Part shown: positions 36,233-44,557 of the stretch, in pieces | How the letters are laid out: every line of letters begins with the position of its first letter | How positions within the stretch are numbered: the first letter of the stretch is position 1 | Assembly: GCF_017873855.1 (NCBI RefSeq) | Contig: NZ_JAGGKR010000001.1 | Location: 1,555,529 to 1,619,528 of the forward strand | Source of the DNA: Methanolinea mesophila | GTDB lineage: Archaea > Halobacteriota > Methanomicrobia > Methanomicrobiales > Methanospirillaceae | Direction of reading: 5' to 3' | DNA length: 64,000 nt | Position numbers and translations under genes: made by a program | Notes under the pieces: model-generated | The model's input: the letters and a program-made list of their open reading frames with translations, nothing else | Database searches by the model: none | What the model was told of the DNA's origin: nothing

Positions 36233-36558
36233 TACTCTCCAACACCAGGAAACTCCCCTTTTTTGAAATATCCCGACTAAATCAGAAGGGAGCCTTTGTG
36301 TGTGTCGGTCCACACCCTGGAGCCATGCCCGCCCATGGAAACACCCGTTGTGCGATATCGGATACACCGCCTGGCCCGGCGTGGCTACCCCGGGAATCGG
36401 GCTCTCTTGAACAGATCTACGGCCGGGAATGCGATGTTCACCCACTCGATGCTCCATTGCAGGGAAAAACTCTTTCGCCGGATCGATTGCCGGACGGTAG
36501 TGGATAGCAAAGGCCTCCTCCACAAACCCTAATCTCATTTGATTCCAAATGAGTATCC

Positions 36559-36771
36559 ATGCAGTCGATAAAGGGGTATATCGATTATTCGCGCCGGGAA
36601 TATTGCAGGGACGTGCAATGCCCGATACAAATGCTGTTGAACAAGGAAGTGGAGAAATCTCCGAGGTATGAAGAGATCCGGGCGATCTGCGGGTCGGACT
36701 GCATCCACAGCACCCACGAGTTCCACCACTGGTTAATAGAGAAAGGATACCTGGTCGTCAGGCCGGAGTAA
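36559..36771 (+). CDS. 70-aa Cys-containing protein, unknown function
   Basis: The product is a compact soluble protein: SIKGYIDYSRREYCRDVQCPIQMLLNKEVEKSP, then YEEIRAICGSDCIHSTHEFHHWLIEKGYLVVRPE. Two Cys pairs (C-x4-C and C-x3-C) and His residues could bind a metal. The C-terminal helix followed by GYLVVRP looks like a small winged-helix or swapped helix element. I do not recognise the family. It is 46 bp upstream of the aldolase gene, which has its own TATA box. Confidence 0.6.
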   Translation: MQSIKGYIDYSRREYCRDVQCPIQMLLNKEVEKSPRYEEIRAICGSDCIHSTHEFHHWLIEKGYLVVRPE

Positions 36772-36782
36772 AAGTAATCCCA

Positions 36783-36793
36783 GCTTTTTATAC
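36783..36793 (+). promoter_or_regulatory. TATA box of the LsrF-like aldolase gene
   Basis: GCTTTTTATAC lies about 30 bp before ATG 36818, and the second ATG at 36827 follows. The spacing fits a leaderless or very short-leader archaeal transcript. Confidence 0.55.
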
Positions 36794-36817
36794 AATTGTG
36801 GCGCATTAATTCACGAG

Positions 36818-37651
36818 ATGTGTCCCATGCCAAACGCGTACCTTGATGTTGGAATACAGAGCCGGATGAACCGGATCATCAGTCCGAAAGATAACCGGGT
36901 GGTCATGCTCGCGGTCGACCATCCCTACTTCCAGGGGCCGACGACGGGCCTCAAGGACATGAGCACGACGATCAAGACCCTCCTCCCCTACTGCGACTGC
37001 CTGATGACGACCCGCGGGGCGGTCCGGGCCAATATCGCACCCGAAGACGTGGGGTCGAAACCGATCATGCTGCGGGTATCGGGCGGGAACAGCGTGTTGT
37101 TCGAGGAGTTAAGCGACGAGAAGCTCACGGTCACTATCAAGGAGGCCATCCGGATGGATGCGGCCGGGGTCGCGGTGAGCGTGTATGTCGGCGCCGCAAA
37201 CCAGCAGCAGACGATCATGAACCTCACCGACATGATCAACCAGGCCGACGAGTACGGGATCCCCGTGCTCGCGGTGACCGCCGTGGGGAAGAACATGGCC
37301 CGGGACCTGCGCTACCTGGCGCTCGCGTCCCGTATCTGCCAGGATGCCGGGGCCCGGATCATCAAGACCTACTACTGCGACGAGTTCTCCAAGCTGGTCG
37401 ACTCGGTCGCTCCCACCCCGGTCGTGGTCGCGGGTGGCAAGTACTCGAGCCCCCCCGACGCGATGAAGATGGCCTACGATTCGATCCAGGCGGGTGCGGT
37501 CGGGGTCGATTTCGGGCGGAATATCTTCCAGGACGAGAACCCCATCGGCATGATAAAAGCGATCAATGCGATCGTCCACGGGAATCACACGGTAAAGGAA
37601 GCCCTGGACATCTACAATGCGTGCCTGCCGGGTGCACGCAAACTCGAATAA
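36818..37651 (+). CDS. LsrF-like class I aldolase/thiolase (DhnA family)
   Basis: This 277-residue protein matches LsrF closely in memory: MLAVDHPYFQGPTTGL, CLMTTRGAVR, ARIIKTYYCDEF with the Schiff-base Lys (about 182), PVVVAGGKYSSPPDAM and GAVGVDFGRNIFQ. LsrF acts on 3-hydroxy-5-phosphooxypentane-2,4-dione in AI-2 breakdown. Related archaeal enzymes make or split sugar phosphates. Without other lsr genes nearby, the true substrate is unclear. The zinc alcohol dehydrogenase 42 bp downstream on the same strand suggests a joint sugar or polyol pathway. Confidence 0.85.
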   Translation: MCPMPNAYLDVGIQSRMNRIISPKDNRVVMLAVDHPYFQGPTTGLKDMSTTIKTLLPYCDCLMTTRGAVRANIAPEDVGSKPIMLRVSGGNSVLFEELSDEKLTVTIKEAIRMDAAGVAVSVYVGAANQQQTIMNLTDMINQADEYGIPVLAVTAVGKNMARDLRYLALASRICQDAGARIIKTYYCDEFSKLVDSVAPTPVVVAGGKYSSPPDAMKMAYDSIQAGAVGVDFGRNIFQDENPIGMIKAINAIVHGNHTVKEALDIYNACLPGARKLE

Positions 37652-37693
37652 TTTTTTTATCCCGGATAATTTCACTCACCACGGGGAATAACG

Positions 37694-38749
37694 ATGAAAG
37701 CCGCGGTCTATTATTCGAACAGCGATGTACGGGTCGAAGAGGTCGACGACCCCCAGGTGGGGCCGGGGGAGGTCAAGGTCAGGGTCATGGCGTGCGGAGT
37801 GTGCGGATCGGACGTCATGGAATGGTACCGGATCAAGCGTGCGGGAAGACCCGGGGGCATCGGGGCGTTCGGGCACGAGTGCACCGGAGTCATCGCGGAA
37901 GTCGGCGCTGGCGTGGACCCGAAGTGGAAGGTGGGAGACCGGGTCGTGGTGACCCATCACGTCCCCTGCAACACGTGCAACGCGTGTCTTCGCGGGCACA
38001 CGACCGCCTGCGAGACCCTGCAGAAGACCAAGTTCAAGAATTCCTACGGTGCGTTCGCAGAATACGTGGTGCTGCCCCCGATCAACGTGGACCGGGGGAT
38101 GCTCCGCCTTCCCGACCAGGTCTCGTTCGATGCGGGGACCTTCGTCGAGCCCCTCGGGTGCGTGGTCCGCGGACAGCGCCTCGCCCCGGTCTCGGACGGC
38201 CGGTCGGTCCTGATCATCGGGGCCGGGATCACCGGGCTACTCCATCTCAAGGCGGCCCGGCTGAACGGTGCGGGACTCATTGCGGTCTCCAACCCGAGCC
38301 CCGACCGGTTGAAGATCGCCAGAAAGTTCGGTGCAGATGCGACCATCTCCGCGATTACCGAAGACGTCCCGGAGAAGTTCAGGGAACTGAACGGAGGCCT
38401 GGGCGCAGACACCGTCATCATGACCGCACCGGTCCCCGTCTGCGTACAGCAGTCGCTCGACGCGGTCGGGTCCGGGGGTACCATCCTGTTCTTCGCCCCC
38501 ACGAATCCCGACGTCCAGTCGGAGATCAATCTCTGGAAACTGTGGCAGAAGGAGGTCACCATCACCCATTCCTATGCTGCCGATCTCCATAACCTGACCA
38601 CCGCCCTGAAATGGATCCAGTACGACAGGATCAACGTGGACGACATGATAACCCACGTGTTTCCCTTAAAAGACACGGTCGAAGGGTTTCAACTGACCGC
38701 CCGGCACCGTGAAGGGAGCCTCAAAGCCATCATTCATCCCCAGGAATAA
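37694..38749 (+). CDS. Zinc-dependent alcohol dehydrogenase (MDR family, sorbitol/threonine dehydrogenase-like)
   Basis: This 351-residue protein has the catalytic-zinc motifs CGVCGSDV and GHECTGVIAEVG. It also has a structural-zinc cluster CNTCNACLRGHTTAC and a Rossmann nucleotide site VLIIGAGITGLLHLKAARLNGAG (about 174-196). It oxidises a secondary alcohol or sugar alcohol with NAD(P). GGGGAA lies before ATG. It follows the LsrF-like gene and probably shares its transcript; a T7 run at 38754-38760 marks the end. Confidence 0.9.
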   Translation: MKAAVYYSNSDVRVEEVDDPQVGPGEVKVRVMACGVCGSDVMEWYRIKRAGRPGGIGAFGHECTGVIAEVGAGVDPKWKVGDRVVVTHHVPCNTCNACLRGHTTACETLQKTKFKNSYGAFAEYVVLPPINVDRGMLRLPDQVSFDAGTFVEPLGCVVRGQRLAPVSDGRSVLIIGAGITGLLHLKAARLNGAGLIAVSNPSPDRLKIARKFGADATISAITEDVPEKFRELNGGLGADTVIMTAPVPVCVQQSLDAVGSGGTILFFAPTNPDVQSEINLWKLWQKEVTITHSYAADLHNLTTALKWIQYDRINVDDMITHVFPLKDTVEGFQLTARHREGSLKAIIHPQE

Positions 38750-38753
38750 CGTC

Positions 38754-38760
38754 TTTTTTT
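38754..38760 (+). terminator. T-run terminator after the dehydrogenase gene
   Basis: Seven T residues 5 bp after the stop codon fit an archaeal oligo-T terminator. Confidence 0.5.
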
Positions 38761-38913
38761 GCGTGCAGGGAGCGTGCAATAGATCGGGGAGCCATGGCCC
38801 CTCCCTCTCCCAGGATTTCTGTGATTCCCAGTTTATCTCGCCCGTGCCATCTATAGTGCCTCGGGCATCCCTTTTATTCGAGCGAGGGCCCTCATTTACC
38901 GCGAAACATGACC

Positions 38914-39100
38914 TTAGAAGAGGAGGATGTAATCCTGCCAGGATACGCGGGGCCGGGACTCGAGTCATTCATTCCCGGAGACCCTGGTTCCTTTCTTCCG
39001 TGTGATGTCAGAAGAGGAGGATGAGTCCTGCCGGGTTACGAGGGAACCCGGGATTCCAGAAATTCCTTCCCGGAACCCTGGTTCCCGCCACCGGGGACGT
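38914..39100. repeat. Tandem repeat of about 93 bp, two units
   Basis: Unit 1 (38914-39006) and unit 2 (39007-39100) share AGAAGAGGAGGATG, TCCTGCC, GGTTACGAG-like and TTCCCGGA-CCCTGGTTCC blocks in the same order. The region is between convergent genes and has no open frame I trust. Each unit holds a small inverted repeat (AGGAT...ATCCT in unit 1). Confidence 0.6.
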
Positions 39101-39115
39101 GCAAAAATTGGGGGG

Positions 39116-39517
39116 TTACAGTCCCGCCCGTTCGACGATGACGTCGGCGACTTCCTTCGCACTCTTGAAGGGGAAATCGGACTTTTTCAGGAGCGTCCCT
39201 GCCTCTCCGGCGGTCATCGAAAGGTCCCCGACACGGCAGGTCGTGTCCGCACCGTCCGGGAACGCTGCAATGAGGGCCTCGGGGGTCTTGATCGGGAATT
39301 TCGCCCCGTTCAAGGCTCCCGTGATCTGTGCGTGGATCTGGTCTTTCACAGATGCGTCCCCGGAATCGACCATCAGGGCGACGTCTCCGGCCGCCTTTGC
39401 GATCGAACACTCGGGGTCGTGACTGTCGCACCCGAAACAGGCGCTTTTGATTGCGTTCAGGGATTTCTCCGCTTTTGAGGCGGATACGTCCTTGCCGGTG
39501 TACTTCCATGTGGGCAT
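39116..39517 (-). CDS. MTH865-family protein with N-terminal Cys cluster
   Basis: The C-terminal 80 residues (IHAQITGALNGAKFPIKTPEALIAAFPDGADTTCRVGDLSMTAGEAGTLLKKSDFPFKSAKEVADVIVERAGL) are a clear MTH865-family domain, a small EF-hand-like helical protein of methanogens with unknown role. The N-terminal 50 residues add a segment with CFGCDSHDPEC, which could bind metal or act as a redox switch. I chose ATG 39517, after GGTGAGAC, over the upstream GTG 39526. The gene is divergent from a regulator that also carries Cys pairs. Confidence 0.85.
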   Translation of the reverse strand: MPTWKYTGKDVSASKAEKSLNAIKSACFGCDSHDPECSIAKAAGDVALMVDSGDASVKDQIHAQITGALNGAKFPIKTPEALIAAFPDGADTTCRVGDLSMTAGEAGTLLKKSDFPFKSAKEVADVIVERAGL

Positions 39518-39663
39518 TTGTCTCACCGATCACTGGTGAGAGTGTTAGAAATATATACTTGAGCGTCAGTAAAATATACAACACACGAGCGGTACAGAAT
39601 AATGACCCGTACGCTCATGATGATGTACCTGCCAGAAATGTGGGGAAGGAGTGCGTGGGACTC

Positions 39664-40425
39664 ATGGAATCCAGGACTGCCCCCGGGACGGAGATAAAAG
39701 AACTGAAATCCGAGATCTCGGGGCTCCGGGCGGATCTGAAGCGGTTCATCGAGAAGGCGAACCAGCAGCACGTGGACAACGTGCTCCAGGACTTAAAGAA
39801 GAACTACGGCGACCTGATTGCGAACCACCAGGTCGAGGCCGCCGGCACCACGCTCTCCGACCGCATGGTCCGTGACTGTGCGATGAGGGACAAATGTTTT
39901 GCGGTATTCATGGACTTTCTCCAGACCACTTCGGGACATATCAGGGACGGCAGCGTCACGGACGAGGTCATCGCGGGGTACCGGGACCAGGTGAAGGCCC
40001 TCCGGGTGAAAGGGCCCTATGAGCGGTGCGACACCTGTTTTTCCGAAGTCTACCGTCTCTTTGAAAAACAGGTGGACCTGATGCGGTCGCTCGGCATTTA
40101 CCTGCAGCGGGAGGACACCGGAACGTCGCCGGCGGAGGTACCGGACGAGGAGGTGGCAAAACAGCTCCTCGAACCGGTCGCAAGCCCCCAGAGATTCCAG
40201 ATCCTGAAGGCGCTCGCCGTCCGGACCCGGACTTTCAGCGAACTCTCGCAGATGACCGGCCTCCGCGGTGGAAACCTTCTCTTCCACCTCAGGAAACTGG
40301 CGGACTCGGGGATGATCCTCCAGCGGCACGAGCGGGGGGACTATATCATCACCGACAAGGGGTGGAAGACGGTCACGACGATCTCAGAGCTTTACCGGAC
40401 GCTGCACCCGGAAAACCTGCGGTAA
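39664..40425 (+). CDS. ArsR-type winged-helix regulator with Cys-containing N-terminal domain
   Basis: The product has 253 residues. It starts at ATG 39664 (GGAAGGAG upstream; GTG 39655 is an alternative). Residues 9-45 form a coiled coil (EIKELKSEISGLRADLKRF). A helical middle part carries CAMRDKC and CDTC. The C-terminal 80 residues are an HTH: SPQRFQILKALAVRTRTFSELSQMTGLRGGNLLFHLRKLADSGMILQ followed by a wing. It probably regulates itself and the divergent MTH865-type gene. The two Cys pairs suggest a redox or metal signal, which is inferred. Confidence 0.8.
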   Translation: MESRTAPGTEIKELKSEISGLRADLKRFIEKANQQHVDNVLQDLKKNYGDLIANHQVEAAGTTLSDRMVRDCAMRDKCFAVFMDFLQTTSGHIRDGSVTDEVIAGYRDQVKALRVKGPYERCDTCFSEVYRLFEKQVDLMRSLGIYLQREDTGTSPAEVPDEEVAKQLLEPVASPQRFQILKALAVRTRTFSELSQMTGLRGGNLLFHLRKLADSGMILQRHERGDYIITDKGWKTVTTISELYRTLHPENLR

Positions 40426-40454
40426 ACTCTTCATTCTGGAGGCAGCGGCGAATG

Positions 40455-40500
40455 GGACCGTACCTGGAAAAACGGTCCTGGCGGCACGCTTTTTAAAAAA
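40455..40500. terminator. Bidirectional terminator between convergent genes
   Basis: GGACCGT at 40455-40461 pairs with ACGGTCC at 40472-40478. CTTTTTAAAAAA follows at 40489-40500, giving T-runs on both strands between the regulator gene and the MerB-like gene. Confidence 0.6.
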
Positions 40501-40509
40501 CAGGGGGTG

Positions 40510-41400
40510 TTACCCCAGAAACCCCTTAAAAATACTCCTACTCTCCTCCAGCGCCTCTTCGAGAGAAAATACGACCCCCTCACGGGAATGAACCCCGCAT
40601 TCCTGCCATTGTGCGAGGTGGTCAGGTCCGCAGAAGAAGTTCAGGTCCGGGCAGCAGGCGTCTGCGTGGCACCCGCACCGGTCCCGGGCCTTCACGAACT
40701 CGATCGCACCCGCAGGGTCGCAGGATTGGATCTTCCCGCCTTCAAGGACAATGACAATCTCACGTCCACATTCCGGGCAGAGAGACCGGACGGTGATATC
40801 CTCGTCGAGCAGGAAATGGATGCCCAGGGCATCGGCCGCACAAAGAGCGTATGCGGTGTGCCCGTCCGAAAAGACGACCAAATGGCGGGTTTCAGCCGCG
40901 GAGAACGGATATGCCGCCACAATCCTTCCGCCCCGGAGCGTCAGGATATCCGCGGCGTGCAGCCTCGCGAGGGCCTGGAGTACTTCGATCTCTGAGGGCA
41001 CCGGGAGCACATCGGAAACCGCCGGGATCTTGGGGAGTATATCAGGCTTCTCCGGCGGCAGAGGGAGCCCATCAGGCCTTTTCCGGGCTATGGGGGATAT
41101 ATCAGGATTCTCCGGAGGCAGGGAGTGCATATCGGGGTTTTCCGGGGGTCCCTGGAGTACATCGGGCATTTCCGGGGACAGGGAGACCATATCGGGAATT
41201 TCCCGGGCCATGGGGAGTTTTTCACGCATCTCCGGGGTTCCGGAGATCAGATCCGCGATCTCCTTCGGGTCCGGGGGACTGCCTCTCGCCGCGAAGACCC
41301 GGAGGACGCATTTTCGGACCTCGTTCTCCCGCGGGGTGAGCCGGGCTCGTTCGCACCGGTCCCTGACCGTGTCCCCGAGAATGTCCTTCAGGTGTGGCAT
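40510..41400 (-). CDS. MerB-like (alkylmercury lyase family) protein with an internal 10-residue repeat
   Basis: This 296-residue protein is read from ATG 41400, MPHLKDILGDTV; the frame upstream is not coding. The N-terminus looks like a small helical domain (LTPRENEVRKCVLRVFAARGSPPDPKEIADLI). Residues of about 55-135 are eight tandem decapeptides of the type PExPDxLxLP. The C-terminal part has TAYALCAADALGIHFLL, CPECGREIVIVLEGGKI, CGCHADACCPDLNFFCGPDHLAQW, which fits the MerB/alkylmercury lyase fold and its Cys residues. Family members cleave C-Hg bonds or bind metals. The repeat between helical and MerB domains is unusual, and activity is unproven. The C_GCAxxG_C_C gene lies just upstream. 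Confidence 0.75.
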   Translation of the reverse strand: MPHLKDILGDTVRDRCERARLTPRENEVRKCVLRVFAARGSPPDPKEIADLISGTPEMREKLPMAREIPDMVSLSPEMPDVLQGPPENPDMHSLPPENPDISPIARKRPDGLPLPPEKPDILPKIPAVSDVLPVPSEIEVLQALARLHAADILTLRGGRIVAAYPFSAAETRHLVVFSDGHTAYALCAADALGIHFLLDEDITVRSLCPECGREIVIVLEGGKIQSCDPAGAIEFVKARDRCGCHADACCPDLNFFCGPDHLAQWQECGVHSREGVVFSLEEALEESRSIFKGFLG

Positions 41401-41473
41401 TTTTTTGTTTCCCTGTTTTTCGTTTCCCTGTATCTGCCGGAGCCGGGACTCCCCTTCCCGCTCCATCCCGCGA

Positions 41474-41935
41474 TTACCTGGGCTGCGAAAGGATCCCGTC
41501 CAGGATTTCCACGGCATCCCGGACGTATCCCTTGCACGACGTGATGAAGAGGCCGCTTGCAGCAGCCTTCCTGTAGTCCTCGGGGTTGCTGAGATCGTAT
41601 CCCAGGAGCGCAGTGCAGTTGATCGCGCCGTTCCGTGCGGAGAATTTGCGGATGAACTCCCGGGTGAGCGCCCGGGTCGTATCCGTCGCTTCGTTGTCCC
41701 CGGCACGGGACTTTCCGTATTTCAGCCCGATGACCATGATCGCCCCGGAGACGGCACCGCACATGTTCCCGGTCTTCGATACCCCGGCCCCGAACCCGCA
41801 GGCGATCTTCTTCGCGGTCTCTGCATCGAGCCCCAGTTCTTCGGAGAACGTGGAAAATACCGCAGCGGAGCAGGTGAAACCGGACATGAAACTCCTTTCC
41901 GCATCGTCGGATCTGCTCATTTCGCACCTGTTCAT
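41474..41935 (-). CDS. C_GCAxxG_C_C family redox/metal protein
   Basis: This 153-residue protein fits the C_GCAxxG_C_C family. It has FTCSAAVFSTFSEELGLD, then IACGFGAGVSKTGNMCGAVSGAIMVIGLKYG, and a late conserved Cys (INCTALLGYDL) plus FITSCKGYVRDAVEIL. The invariant Cys pattern suggests a metal or cluster site in a helical protein. These proteins occur in anaerobes and their role is not settled. It is followed by the MerB-like gene on the same strand, so the pair may deal with metals or thiol stress. Confidence 0.88.
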   Translation of the reverse strand: MNRCEMSRSDDAERSFMSGFTCSAAVFSTFSEELGLDAETAKKIACGFGAGVSKTGNMCGAVSGAIMVIGLKYGKSRAGDNEATDTTRALTREFIRKFSARNGAINCTALLGYDLSNPEDYRKAAASGLFITSCKGYVRDAVEILDGILSQPR

Positions 41936-41977
41936 TATTCTTTCGCGGGATGGGAGATAGGGGTATCCGTGGACCTT

Positions 41978-42142
41978 TCACAGGATATCCTTCAGTCCCG
42001 GGATCCGGCGGAACACGAAGTGCGTGAGAGCGAAGCACAGAGGGACGCAGATGATGCAGAGCATGAGCCAGGTCGCGATCGGGTAGAGCACGACTGACGC
42101 GAGCACCAGGGCAACCGCCACGATGATCGGGGGGGTGGACAC
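41978..42142 (-). CDS. 54-aa membrane protein
   Basis: A GTG start at 42142 is preceded by GAGG. The product is STPPIIVAVALVLASVVLYP followed by ATWLMLCIICVPLCFALTHFVF and a short basic tail (RRIPGLKDIL). It has two predicted TM segments. It lies between the 112-aa membrane gene and the C_GCAxxG_C_C gene on the same strand. No family is recognised; the RBS, operon-like spacing and composition support it. Confidence 0.55.
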   Translation of the reverse strand: MSTPPIIVAVALVLASVVLYPIATWLMLCIICVPLCFALTHFVFRRIPGLKDIL

Positions 42143-42193
42143 CGCTCAAACCTCTCCGGATCCCCCCGAATGGTACCAGCGGTTCCCCTCTCC

Positions 42194-42532
42194 CTACCTC
42201 CTCATCCTATGCTGCTTCACCATCCCTGCAAAAGATCCGATCACCGCTCCGGCAATCATCCCGTACACGGGACACAGCACCAGGACCACGAAGAAATCGC
42301 TCGCGCCAAAACCGGGAAGTAACGCGGCGACGGCCCGGTAGGTCCCCAGGCTCGCAAAGAACGGGACCGAGAATATCGCGAACCCCGCGGGGGCGATCGC
42401 CTGGTACCAGCCTGCCGGTTCGGTCACGCCCGGGATCACGTCAGGCTGGGGCAGCACCACGAAGAGCAGGAACACGTCCGCGAGGGCCCCCCACATCAGC
42501 CCGAGGAGAATGCCGGATCGGAAATACCCCAT
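42194..42532 (-). CDS. Small multi-TM membrane protein
   Basis: The product has 112 residues from ATG 42532, preceded by GGTGA. A longer frame to 42583 lacks support. Hydrophobic segments are GILLGLMWGALADVFLLFVVL, IAPAGFAIFSVPFFASLG and FFVVLVLCPVYGMIAGAVIGSF. The Gly/Ala-rich last segment suggests helix packing. The family is unknown to me. It may share a transcript with the 54-residue membrane gene downstream. Confidence 0.65.
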   Translation of the reverse strand: MGYFRSGILLGLMWGALADVFLLFVVLPQPDVIPGVTEPAGWYQAIAPAGFAIFSVPFFASLGTYRAVAALLPGFGASDFFVVLVLCPVYGMIAGAVIGSFAGMVKQHRMRR

Positions 42533-42657
42533 AGAATTTTCACCGGATTTCACTGGGTGTGCGTGAGCGGAGAATACCGTCATGGTTTTGAGCCCCTCTC
42601 ACCCGGAAACTGACTGCCGGTTCCGGATGTTCTATCCATGAATTCACGGTCACCGCT

Positions 42658-43089
42658 TCACGAAACCCCGGCCATCTCCCGGGCGAACTTCTTCGCGTTC
42701 TCCAGGTCCTCCGCGTTGGGATGACCCCGGTTCGTGAAGAGGAATTTCCCCCTGCAATGGAAACGTCCCGCGATCGCGGCACCTTTTTTGGAGAGATCCT
42801 CGGCCATGGCATCGATCATCTTTTCCGCTCCCGGGGGTCCCCCGGAGGTGCCGAAGAGTGCTACTTTGCGCCCGGTAAAGTCATTGGCTTCGATGAATTT
42901 CTTCATGGATTCTCCCGGCTTCCCGCCGTAGGTACCACTCCCGAGAAACAGGGTCTTCGCCCCGGCGGGCAGCGGAGCCGAGAGGTCCCCCACGGTGACG
43001 CCGAGTGCTCCGGCAATTGCCTCTGCCACTTTTCTGGTATTCCCACCCCGCGAATCCACAAGCACGACGATGTCGGTCATAATTCCCAT
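42658..43089 (-). CDS. Flavodoxin
   Basis: The product has about 143 residues, with ATG 43089 or 43080 (MTDIVVLVDSRGG) as start. It has the flavodoxin FMN-phosphate loop (VDSRGGNTRKVAEAIAGAL), the flavin-ring loop LGSGTYGGKPGESMKKFI, and KVALFGTSGGPPGAEKMIDAM. The C-terminus has RFHCRGKFLFTNRGHPNAEDLENAKKFAREM, as in the methanogen flavodoxin-like group. It carries electrons in the cytoplasm. It is divergent from the iron alcohol dehydrogenase gene and may supply or accept electrons, but nothing shows that directly. Confidence 0.9.
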   Translation of the reverse strand: MGIMTDIVVLVDSRGGNTRKVAEAIAGALGVTVGDLSAPLPAGAKTLFLGSGTYGGKPGESMKKFIEANDFTGRKVALFGTSGGPPGAEKMIDAMAEDLSKKGAAIAGRFHCRGKFLFTNRGHPNAEDLENAKKFAREMAGVS

Positions 43090-43393
43090 GTACGCAGCGG
43101 AAGAGATAAGGTGATCCCAGAAAAGGACCCCCCTACAATCCGGAAACGCAGGAGAAAGGATATCGGTTTCGGCCCGGTATGGAAAGGGAAACTGTGGAAA
43201 GGATCCCCGGGGGAAGTTCATGTGAATCGGAGAGTCGATTCCCGGCCCGGTAATGGAAACAAAAACCCCACTATCGGAAGGAGCGGGAAGGGCCCCCCTT
43301 TCCCCACCCCCTTGCATCGTTCGATCCACATAATTACGATGCCGGAGATATCTCAGGGTAAACCCGGGAGGATCCTGGCAAGGGGAGGTCCTG

Positions 43394-44557
43394 ATGATCG
43401 GAACCGGTTTTGAACTACGCAAATTTGTTGCTCCCGAATTCGTGATCGGGGCGGACGCACGAACGCTCGCGGGGAGATACGCGAGAAACCTCGGTGCCCG
43501 GCACGTCCTGCTGGTTACCGGCCCGGATATCACGAAGGAATGGTGGCACCGGGACGTGACCGCGAGCCTTGAGGCGGAGGGGATCGAGTACACCACGTTC
43601 TCGGAGGTCTCCGAAAACCCCCGGGACTTCCAGGTCATGAAGGGTGCGGAGTGCTACGCGGAGGCGGGCTGCGACGCCATCGTGGTGGTGGGCGGGGGGA
43701 GCCCCATCGATTGCGCCAAGGGGATCGCAATCGTCTCCTCCAACAAGAGGAACATCCTGGAGTTCGAGGGAGTGGATAACGTCCCCGTTCCCGCTCCGCC
43801 GCTCGTCTGTATCCCCACCACCGCGGGGACCAGCGCCGATGTCTCCCAGTTCGCCATCATCAACGACACGAACCGGAAGGTGAAGATCGCCATCATCAGC
43901 AAGGCGATCGTGCCCGATATCGCCCTGATCGACCCGGTCCCCCTCACCACCCTCTCCCCCGAACTGACCGCCCACACCGGCATGGACGCGATCACCCACT
44001 CGGTCGAGGCCTACGTCTCAAACGCAAGCTCCCCGGTCACCGACCTGCAGGCGCTGGAATCGGTCCGCCTTATGCACGAGGCCCTTCTCCCGGCGCAGGC
44101 CGACCCGACGAACCTCGGATGCCGCTATAAAACAATGCTCGGGAGCCTCTACGCCGGGCTGGCCTTCTCGAACGCGAGCCTCGGGGCGGTCCACGCCATG
44201 GCCCACAGCCTGGGAGGGTTCTCCGATCTCCCCCACGGGGAGTGCAATGCCCTGCTCCTGGAGCACGTCGTCGCCTACAACTTCGCGGTATGTCCCGGGA
44301 GGTACGAGACCATCGGGAAGGTCCTCGGGGTGGAGTCCGGGGATGCCGGCCCGGAGGAGAAGAAACGTATGATCGTCTCGGCCATCGCCTCGCTCCGGGA
44401 GCGGCTCGGCGTCACAGAGACCCTCCGGGACCTGGGGGTGACCAGGGACGATATCCCTGCCCTGGCGCGGAACGCGATGCACGACCCCTGCATGGCCACG
44501 AATCCGAGACCCCCGACCCAGTCCGACATCGAACGGATCTACTCTGATGCACTCTGA
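43394..44557 (+). CDS. Iron-containing alcohol dehydrogenase
   Basis: This 387-residue protein has the nucleotide motif GGGSPIDCAKG (about 98-108), CIPTTAGTSADVSQFAII, GMDAITHSVEAYVS (metal ligands), HAMAHSLGG and LPHGECNALLLEHV, all typical of group III Fe-ADHs. It reduces aldehydes or oxidises alcohols with NAD(P). RBS GGGGAGG is 5 bp before ATG. Its last 11 bp overlap the first unit of a 54-bp tandem repeat that leads into the sensor kinase gene. Confidence 0.93.
   Translation: MIGTGFELRKFVAPEFVIGADARTLAGRYARNLGARHVLLVTGPDITKEWWHRDVTASLEAEGIEYTTFSEVSENPRDFQVMKGAECYAEAGCDAIVVVGGGSPIDCAKGIAIVSSNKRNILEFEGVDNVPVPAPPLVCIPTTAGTSADVSQFAIINDTNRKVKIAIISKAIVPDIALIDPVPLTTLSPELTAHTGMDAITHSVEAYVSNASSPVTDLQALESVRLMHEALLPAQADPTNLGCRYKTMLGSLYAGLAFSNASLGAVHAMAHSLGGFSDLPHGECNALLLEHVVAYNFAVCPGRYETIGKVLGVESGDAGPEEKKRMIVSAIASLRERLGVTETLRDLGVTRDDIPALARNAMHDPCMATNPRPPTQSDIERIYSDAL

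Noticed and set aside
39451..39663. 71-residue N-terminal extension of the HTH regulator
   Set aside because: It would overlap the divergent MTH865-type gene start, and its translation does not look coding.
41388..42149. 253-codon minus frame spanning the C_GCAxxG_C_C gene
   Set aside because: It is a frame-shifted shadow of that gene and its upstream small membrane gene.
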